This document shows positions 57,297-64,000 of a DNA stretch of 64,000 bases, in pieces. The stretch covers positions 7,603,858 to 7,667,857 of the forward strand of contig NC_089272.1 of assembly GCF_963678975.1 (NCBI RefSeq), in the 5' to 3' direction. The stretch comes from Dysidea avara (taxonomy: Eukaryota > Porifera > Demospongiae > Dictyoceratida > Dysideidae). Within the stretch, counting starts at the first letter, position 1. Every line of letters starts with the position of its first letter. The translations under genes and the position numbers were made by a program. The notes beneath the pieces are model-generated. The model made no database searches and was not told the origin of the DNA. It was given only the letters and a program-made list of their open reading frames with translations.

Positions 57297-58985
57297 AGCA
57301 CGAGCATTCTAGGGGGGGTCTGGGAGCATGCCCCCACGGGAAATTTTTGAAAATTAGACACTCAGATATGCAATTTTAGTGATATTTCACTGCTAGCTAG
57401 CTATATAAATATGCTCAAGCCTATCTGTTGTTCTTCAGACTTTCTGTACTATGTATAATTGTAGACCTGACATACAGGGTACACAGCATGAAATTTGCTG
57501 TATGGTTCATTTAGTTATAGCTAGCAATTAGAAGTTCAATGGGGGTCTGGGGGTGCAACCCCCAGGAGCTGCAGAATTTTTGCAATTTAAAGGCTTGAAA
57601 ATGCCTTAAAATTTAAAATTGATGCTAAACTTTAAAGTAAAACTAGCTAGTACCTCGCGACTTCCCCCCAAATTTCACAGGGAACCCATGCAGCATGGCC
57701 CCTTTATATGTCAAACATAAACGTAAATATTATGTCAAACATTTGAACAAAAAGATTTTGAAATATTTTTAGCGGATCAAGCAGTACTACAAATGAGCCA
57801 AATTTCAAGATCATGTGTAATTGCATACATGAGTTATTAAATGTTTTTGAGGATTCAGCTCAACGTGAACGTACTAGCTATAGCTAGGATATAATTACTA
57901 TACAGTGAATTCACACAGCTACAATAAAAAGCTACACAGCTACAAAAATACAGTATACTACTATACTGGTTTGTATGAAGTGAACGGATCATCACGTAAA
58001 TATACTGGTGGACAGTCACGAGACCAATCAGTATTCGAAAATGGCGCGATGTGGGTGAGACTGAGAGTTTGCTCAGTATCTCGACTGGACGAGTGGGTAG
58101 TTGAAGAGGAGTGATTTCTACTCAACATCTCATCCAGATGGCCACCATGTAATGTATGGGTGTACAGCTTCTTGCCGCGGAATGAGTCATCTACCGGGTT
58201 TGTCACTGCCAGCCCTTCGCCCAGTAAAAGAAGCCAAGAGAGACAAGCCAAGGAATGCTAATGATTACTTTATGAGGATTGAATTGTGATATAAGTGTGC
58301 TGGTTTAGAATCAAAGAAGGCACCTGCCTTACACGTGATAAATGCCAACTGTCAGCACACGTGATACTGTACGTAGAACCCACAATCGTTTCTGTACGAA
58401 CGATACGAATGCTATGCTGTACTGTAAGGTGATTGGAGGTACTATACGTCTAGTTCTGTGCTTTAGTTAGGCTGAGAAACTAGGTAACTACTCGTGTCAT
58501 GCATTTTCAATAACATCTGTAAAATGTACGTAGCTACATGTAGATGTGATTGTCCAAAGACTGCATGAGAGTAATGTAGTTCGAGCTGGTCAGCTAGTTG
58601 GTTCAACTCCAGATTATTGGTCCGGCTCAGGCCTGACCAACCGGACCGTCTCCTCCGGCCTTGATTAGTTAACCGTTCTAACACGAAAGGCGGTGTCTTC
58701 ATACGTGATAAGCGCCTTTAAAATTAATTATCGTTAGGTAGTACTACTGCTCCTAGTGGCTTTACTTGCATTTTAATATGCAAACTTCAAGAGTATAATT
58801 CATATATTATGAATTAATACTTGCAGTTTCTGTGCTACATGTAGCAAAATTTTTATTGTTTTTTTTAAAGAAAGAAGAACCGGCCCAAGTTGGCACTCCC
58901 ATCCACCACACTCTACTCTACGCTAAGATGTTCTATAAAATGGGTTTAGCCTTTTCCTACACCTACAGAGCTACTGAAACAGAAC
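57297..58985. other. Upstream flank, one unassigned ORF
   Basis: A 96-codon open frame on the minus strand (58251-57961) is Ser/Thr-rich and starts with a hydrophobic LSWLLLLGEGLAV segment, but it lacks an ATG at its 5' end and has no known relative, so I do not call a gene. Two ORFs on the plus strand overlap it. The rest shows nothing. Confidence 0.35.
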
Positions 58986-58989
58986 CTAC

Positions 58990-59690
58990 AGAACACAGAA
59001 TAGAAAAAAAAGGAAATGGGGCTTAAACGGCCCCAAGACGCCCCTCCCCAGTGCAAGGTCAACTGATGCTGGAACATGACCCTTAAAGGGATGACCAGAG
59101 GAGGAGCGAGAACCCCTTATGCACATGATGGCAGAGTGCAATAAGGAGAAGTCAAGACGGCAGCGAAGCCAGCTCATCACCCTACAGTACGGTGATTTCC
59201 ACTTACAAGATAGGAGGAAGGCCAGGCGTTTGTAAGCCACAGTGGTGGAGGCACCCATGCCTCCAGAAGTTGAAAAAACAAGAGGACGAAAATTACCATG
59301 TTCCACTTCTCGCACTCTCTCCTCATACTGACGGCGCTTCGAAGTTTCATGCTGGCGATAGGGATTACAACGGTTTGAAGGGGCATATAAGGGTTAAATA
59401 TTCTAACATCAAAAAAAGTAGGTTCAAACCGAGAACCCCAGAATCCAGAAGCCTTGATGTCCAAGCGAGCACCGACATCTTGGTTAGCTGTACGTAGGGA
59501 GAGAGATTCACCACTCAAGGGCTGAAGGGGAGGTTCAGTAGATACATCATGACAAACCTCTGACATTAATTCTGCAGTCAAATCTCGGATGTCATTGTGG
59601 CGGATGGTAGGGAAGGCTCCGTTCGGACAGCTGTTCAATGTTGTTGGATCTGCCACAGACATAGCTGACAGGAAGACATCATTTCATGGC
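58990..59690 (-). pseudogene. C-terminal endonuclease-like end of a TE polyprotein
   Basis: Minus-strand frames join as LDIKASGFWGSRFEPTFFDV plus RIFNP (from ORF 59662-59177), then after one frameshift near 59300 VREVEHGNFRPLVFSTSGGM, YKRLAFLLS, MSWLRCRLDFSLLHSAIMCI and RGSRS (58986 ORF). This R-x-D...FFDVR pattern followed by a conserved helical block is the C-terminal end I associate with retroelement-encoded PD-(D/E)XK-like proteins of sponges and cnidarians. Everything upstream is missing: it stops at the start of the plus-strand RT gene. Assignment is from pattern memory. Confidence 0.6.
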
Positions 59691-62175
59691 TACCCTGTTT
59701 AATAAATTACTTGAGACAGGAACTGCTCCACCTAGCTGGGGAGTTGCCCGGTTAAGGCTTATTCATAAATCTGGTGATACCAGTGATCCATCTAACTTCC
59801 GTCCAATTGCCCTTACCTGTGTGGTGGGGAAGTTATTCCATAAGATTCTGAGCCGCCATCTTGAGATTTACTTGAGAGCAAACAATGTTATAGATACTAG
59901 TATCCAGAAGGGTTTTGTATCTGGCTTGCCGGGCGTGTTTGAGCACATATACTCTCTATCTGCTATCATGGAGGATGCTTTGACAAATAGAAAGCCACTG
60001 ATGATGACTTTCCTCGATTTGAAGAATGCTTTCGGCTCTGTATCCCACCAACTGATTTTCGATATGCTGGAAGCAGTAAAAGTGCCACCTTCTTTTAAAG
60101 ATTACGTTCAATCCTTTTATTCACAGTTGTTTGTCATCGTTAAGGGTAATTCTTGGGAAACAGACCAGATACCTTTTAAACGAGGTGTTTTTCAGGGAGA
60201 CACACTCTCTCCTATAATCTTCCTACTTGTGTTCAACCCTGTTCTCAAGCTAGCAGAGTCATTGAACTCCTCCTACGGCTATCAGTTTCAGTTGAAGATC
60301 AAGGATACTGAGATGCTTCCACCTGTTGGTACCTATGTGTATATAAAATGGACTGAGGACAATGGAGAATTGCCAGGATGGTACAAAGCTTATGTTGATG
60401 AGTACTACACAGATGGATCTTGTAAAATTGTGTACAGTGAAGATAATGGACAAGTGGTATATGAAACAGTTGATCTCAATAGGACGCAGTGGCTACCCTG
60501 TTCTAAAAGAGCTAGGAAATTCGTTCCTCTTGAGACAGATCCGGTCACCAGTAAAGCTAAATGGAGGCCTTCATTGAAAGTAGTTAACTCCAGTGAGCAT
60601 TCAGTGATGGGTTATGCTGATGATGTTACATTGGTTTCTGATAACTTTGATATACATGTTAGTGTTCTTCAAACAGTTGACCGTAGAGCATGTGACCTGG
60701 ATCTATCTTTCAAACCTGTGAAGTGTATATCGTACCTATTCGACGGCTCTAAGTGTTTGCAGAAAGGAATAGTTCTATCTAAAGGTGTTACAAGGTCAAT
60801 TACTGAAGGCGGCACAAAGTTTTTGGGAAAGCTCATTGGTGTATCATTAAGTGCTACAAAGAGATCTGCTAATAAACGTATGGTAAGCCGGATAACAGAA
60901 TTACTATCAGCTACTGACACCCTGCGCATACGTGGAGAATACAAACTTTGGATTTATCGAAACTACATTTTATCACTGTTGCGTTTCCACCTTAGTGTGG
61001 ATGCAGTTACACCTACTGCCATATCGAAGATGGAGTCTATGGCTACTCGCTACTTGAAAAGATGGCTACATCTACCAAGAAGTGCAACACGTGTAGTCCT
61101 TTATTACCCGGGGATATGCTGTCCAAGTGTATCTAATGTTACAAGGGCGGCCAAGATTAGCTTGTTGTCATGTATCAGTGCTTCCTCAGACCCTAAGCTC
61201 CAAGAGCTAGGTGTGCATCTACATTTAGGGCAAGAATTTCTGCAATTCCAGGATTGTGATTATTCCATCCTATCTACAGCCAGGAAGCAACTCTCTTCAT
61301 TACCTACTGCGAGATCATTGTATGTGACAGCTAAGACTCAGCTACTTAGCGAGGTTAAATCTACTTCTGAGGATCACCTTCAAACACTTTCTGTTCAGTG
61401 CAAGTTTGCAGACTCTGCCGAGCTTGAGACCTCTTGTCGAACTTGGAACCGATTGCTATCCAGTATGCATCCTGGTCAGCTGTCATTTCTTTTGCGGGCG
61501 GCTTCGGACACTCTGCCAACTGCCATGAATTTGCGAAGGTGGAATATACAGTGTCATGCAAAATGTGTACTTTGTGGTTCCCCACGTCCGACTACTGCTC
61601 ATGTCTTGGGGGGTTGCCCGGTTGCGTTATCTCAGGAAAGGTACACTTATCGACATGATTTAGTCATTCAGTCTTTGGTTGACAGTTTCATCAGGGTTTA
61701 CATTGACTTGCCCTATATCCGGGTTTATGCTGACCTTCCTAACTTGCGAGCCAGTGAGTCACCCCCATCTACACTTCCACCTAATGTGATTGTGACCCCC
61801 TTCAGACCAGACATTGTTATCCATAATACCGTCACTTCTAGTATACTTTTATTTGAACTGACATGTCCATTGGACAGTGCCCACCATCTTGAGCAGGCTA
61901 GATCCCGCAAACAAAATAAGGCTGAATACCACCAAATTCTATCAGAGCTAGATCGGTTAAATGTTACCAACTTTTATGAGACTCTTGAGATCAGCGTTTT
62001 AGGTCACTTCCAGCAATTTTCAGTCACTAACACTTACAATGTACTACATTTTATTGATAAGGACATCAATATCACAAGGTCACTGGTTCGACGGATGCTG
62101 GATGATGCCTCGAAGGTTTGTATGACTGCATCCCAGAGGATTTTTATGGCAAGGGACTGCCGAGAGTGGTTGTGA
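59686..62175 (+). CDS. R2-type LINE reverse transcriptase/endonuclease, 829 aa
   Basis: Copies RNA into DNA at a nick made by its own endonuclease. RT blocks: FRPIALTCVVGKLFHKIL (38-55), motif A FLDLKNAF (Asp111), motif B FQGDTLSPIIF (169-179), motif C YADD (310-313). Between B and C, residues about 212-285 form an inserted small domain (GTYVYIKWTEDNGELPGWY, then VYETVDLNRTQWLPC) with the look of an SH3/Tudor or Agenet-like fold; I know no standard RT with it at this spot. C-terminus: a CCHC knuckle (Cys627, Cys630, His639, Cys644) and a PD-(D/E)XK endonuclease (RPD 707-709, ELTCP with Glu724, Lys745). This order places it with R2/R4/NeSL-type LINEs. N-terminal zinc fingers are absent, so the copy is 5'-truncated; the first ATG may not be a native start. 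A local duplication gives IRVYIDLPYIRVYADLP (669-685). The ORF is otherwise open. Confidence 0.85.
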   Translation: MATLFNKLLETGTAPPSWGVARLRLIHKSGDTSDPSNFRPIALTCVVGKLFHKILSRHLEIYLRANNVIDTSIQKGFVSGLPGVFEHIYSLSAIMEDALTNRKPLMMTFLDLKNAFGSVSHQLIFDMLEAVKVPPSFKDYVQSFYSQLFVIVKGNSWETDQIPFKRGVFQGDTLSPIIFLLVFNPVLKLAESLNSSYGYQFQLKIKDTEMLPPVGTYVYIKWTEDNGELPGWYKAYVDEYYTDGSCKIVYSEDNGQVVYETVDLNRTQWLPCSKRARKFVPLETDPVTSKAKWRPSLKVVNSSEHSVMGYADDVTLVSDNFDIHVSVLQTVDRRACDLDLSFKPVKCISYLFDGSKCLQKGIVLSKGVTRSITEGGTKFLGKLIGVSLSATKRSANKRMVSRITELLSATDTLRIRGEYKLWIYRNYILSLLRFHLSVDAVTPTAISKMESMATRYLKRWLHLPRSATRVVLYYPGICCPSVSNVTRAAKISLLSCISASSDPKLQELGVHLHLGQEFLQFQDCDYSILSTARKQLSSLPTARSLYVTAKTQLLSEVKSTSEDHLQTLSVQCKFADSAELETSCRTWNRLLSSMHPGQLSFLLRAASDTLPTAMNLRRWNIQCHAKCVLCGSPRPTTAHVLGGCPVALSQERYTYRHDLVIQSLVDSFIRVYIDLPYIRVYADLPNLRASESPPSTLPPNVIVTPFRPDIVIHNTVTSSILLFELTCPLDSAHHLEQARSRKQNKAEYHQILSELDRLNVTNFYETLEISVLGHFQQFSVTNTYNVLHFIDKDINITRSLVRRMLDDASKVCMTASQRIFMARDCREWL

Positions 62176-62340
62176 TAATGTACTTGTAATTTAATATTTT
62201 TGTTTTGTTTTGTAATTGTTGTTTTTGTTTGTAATTGTTGTTTTTGTTTGTAATTGTAATTACTTTTCTCCCTTGCCATGCCCACGTTGGTATCACTTGA
62301 TCACCAGCCTTGTGGTCGCATGTGACCGAGGGTTACTGAA
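62176..62340 (+). other. 3' UTR of the R2-type element
   Basis: After the TGA stop come three repeats of TTGTTTTTGTTTGTAATTG, then TGCCATGCCCACGTTGG and a GACCGAGGGTTACTGAATTT end. No poly(A) tail or TSD was identified, so the true 3' boundary is not fixed. Confidence 0.5.
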
Positions 62341-62487
62341 TTTGTAAATGTATATACATGTCTCATTTATCATGATGGTTTCAACAACTGTCCCAATAGC
62401 GAAGTTAGTTGGCTTAACTTATAATTAGATAACAATATAAACTCCATCCCACAATCGCAAGTTTTCTAACATTGTGTGTTGAAGCAT

Positions 62488-62642
62488 ACCGTAGGGCTAT
62501 TTATTTTCGAGGATATAAAATTTCGCGGATTTAATAGAAACTGCTTTAAACAAAAAATTTGTGGAAAAAATTTCGAGGTTACCGGAAAGCAGCGAAAATT
62601 TATTAACTCTTCGCGATCAGCGCGTGTCACTACTTTTGGAGA
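62488..62642 (+). promoter_or_regulatory. Possible transposon left end upstream of the HIRAN gene
   Basis: TACCGTAGGGCTATTTATTT followed by TCGAGG and TTCGCGGATTT resembles the repeated TTTCGCGG/TTCGAGG text common at the ends of metazoan DNA transposons. Its partner end is not in the window. Confidence 0.35.
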
Positions 62643-63046
62643 TGAGCGATCGATTTGAGCACTCGTCCGTGATCCGAGGATATCATATTTACAAAGATAT
62701 TTTTACACCAACAATTGGAAAAACGTTCCAGGGCCGAAGAGAAACCGATAACGACCACGATGATTATGCTGTTGCTATTACGGAAGATGATACTATCGTT
62801 GGCCACGTGCCTCGCACCATTTCAGTACCATGTGACCTGTTTTTACGAAAAGGAGGCACAATATCATGCACTGTCACGGGTCCTCCTCAGTATTCAAGGG
62901 ATCTGGAGCAGGGTGGGCAAGATGTACCTTGTAAGTTAGTATTTAGTGGCCCCGTGAAAGATGATTTCAAGCAAAAGGTACAAAGGTTACTGCTGCAGAA
63001 GGCGCCCAACTGGAACGTTTCGCTTGCCTTGGAATTACCCCACTAG
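62643..63046 (+). CDS. HIRAN-domain protein, N-terminal part of TE-borne gene
   Basis: From ATG at 62643 the frame encodes MSDRFEHSSVIRGYHIYKDI, then GRRETDNDHDDYAVAI and TIVGHVPRTIS, the pattern of a HIRAN domain (a small beta-barrel that binds DNA ends in HLTF-type helicases, also common in TE proteins). LEQGGQDVPCKLVF follows. The same frame is open further 5' to 62561, but conserved sequence starts at SSVIRGYH. It stops at 63044-63046; the likely continuation lies in another frame (see next entry), so one frameshift separates them near 63010-63030. No independent evidence of expression. Confidence 0.7.
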
Positions 63047-63838
63047 CAGCACAAAGTGATAAGAATAACACCCAAACTACAACCATTAGTGGGGCACTTA
63101 GTGCCTCGAGCAGTGCAGCACAAGCTAACTGTGTACCAGTTCGTAAGCTAACTGTTCATGTATCTAGCACTCCCTCTATTGAAATCGACGATACTGGCTC
63201 ATCTAGTGACGAATCTGATGGTGAAGAGGAAGAAGGCAATCCTAAAAAGAAGGTTCATGTTGACGGCGAAGAAGTTATAAATCTTTTGGAAGGACAGTGG
63301 TTACAAATAGAGAAATTTATTCTTACCCCTTCAGACCGGAATATACTTGTACAAGGAAAGCGCCTTAATGACCACCATATTAATTTTGCGCAATGTTTGC
63401 TTAAAAAAACAATTTACAGCCATTTCTGGATTACAACTATCTCTGCTACAAGGCAGGCAACAGCAAGCCAAAATTAAGAATGGTATACAGATTGTTTACT
63501 TGAATAATCGGCTTCATTGGTGTGTTGCATCTACCATCTCTTGTGCCAAGAATGAGGTTAAAGTATATGATTCTGTGTTTTCCTCTCCGGACTCAGAAAT
63601 GAGAACTATTTGTTTAAATCTCTTTGATATCACGAAGAAGCCCAAGTTGAGTTATCAGCCAGTCCAAAAGCAGGAAGGTGGAGATGATTGCGGTGTGTTT
63701 AGCATTGCTTTTGCCACAGGTTTGCTACATAAGCAAAATCCTGTCAATGTACAGTTTGCACAAAGCAGCATGCGTTCACATCTGTTGCTATGCTTTGAAC
63801 AGCAGGTATTGACACCATTTACAGCAACTGTGTTGTAG
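63020..63838 (+). pseudogene. Acidic linker plus Ulp1-like (C48) protease domain
   Basis: First frame: GITPLAAQSDKNN, a Ser/Thr-rich stretch, an acidic SSSDESDGEEEEGN and a basic PKKKVHV (NLS-like), then EGQWLQIEKFILTPSDRNIL and LNDHHINFAQCLLKK. After an A7 homopolymer (about 63403-63409) the frame changes to QFTAISGLQLSLLQG, LHWCVASTI (catalytic His), VYDSVFSSPDSE (Asp) and GGDDCGVFSIAFA (QxxxxDCG catalytic Cys). These are the catalytic triad landmarks of Ulp1/SENP-type proteases. With the upstream frame this would be one HIRAN-Ulp1 protein of roughly 400 residues, now with two frameshifts, or one natural and one sequencing error in the A-run. Both modules are known from large DNA transposons. 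Confidence 0.65.
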
Positions 63839-64000
63839 CATTATGTACTGAAATTTTAGTATACACATTGTAAATTGATTGAATAATAATTATCAAAGAT
63901 AGATATTACATTGTTCACAAGTTATTAATGTACAATAATTGTGTCTATTTTATTCATTCACTTTTGATGCCACATTTGCGAAATCCATTTTTTATAATGT
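63839..64000. other. Downstream flank, nothing recognised
   Basis: AT-rich sequence after the Ulp1-like frame's TAG. It has no repeat, TIR or ORF within the remaining 160 bp. Confidence 0.4.

Noticed and set aside
57961..58251. 96-codon ORF with a hydrophobic start, possible secreted protein
   Set aside because: No ATG at its 5' end, no known relative, and two overlapping ORFs on the other strand.

Overview
The window is nuclear DNA of a metazoan, AT-rich, with GT-AG introns and a very high load of transposable elements (TEs). A rhodopsin-type GPCR, an SLC37 sugar-phosphate exchanger split over tiny exons, and Academ-like, HIRAN/Ulp1 and R2-type TE proteins of kinds I associate with sponges and cnidarians make a demosponge or similar early-branching animal my best guess. 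That placement is inference. No bacterial, CRISPR or rRNA features were seen.

Layout. 1-3260: degenerate repeats, then a 2.8-kb satellite of about 31-bp units. 3500-18311: a GPCR gene on the minus strand, split by a 13,476-bp DNA transposon (4589-18064) with terminal inverted repeats (TIRs) and a 3-bp target-site duplication (TSD). Removing it together with one TSD copy restores an open TM2. A second, related 5,354-bp element (12142-17495, TSD CAT) is nested inside and carries a long broken transposase gene with an XPG/FEN-like nuclease region, as in Academ elements. Foldback, hAT-like, pogo-like and other MITEs are nested in the outer element.

22266-55699: one host gene fills this stretch, an SLC37-family exchanger on the minus strand. 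I could place 23 exons (1,749 nt of coding sequence, 582 residues); all intron phases agree. Its introns hold a CACTA-like element with a multi-exon gene of its own, a non-autonomous Mutator-like element, at least six MITEs of one TA-inserting family, foldbacks, minisatellites, SINE-like repeats, a LINE relic that itself carries a DNA transposon, and a cluster of five X-box palindromes.

55970-64000: a 5'-truncated LINE (minus), the C-terminal end of another TE polyprotein (minus), a long intact R2-type reverse transcriptase/endonuclease ORF (plus) with an SH3/Tudor-like insertion inside the RT palm, and a frameshifted HIRAN plus Ulp1-protease gene (plus) probably carried by another transposon.

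Only the GPCR and SLC37 look like host genes. The GPCR appears inactivated by the insertion and a separate frameshift; SLC37 looks intact despite introns made largely of TEs.
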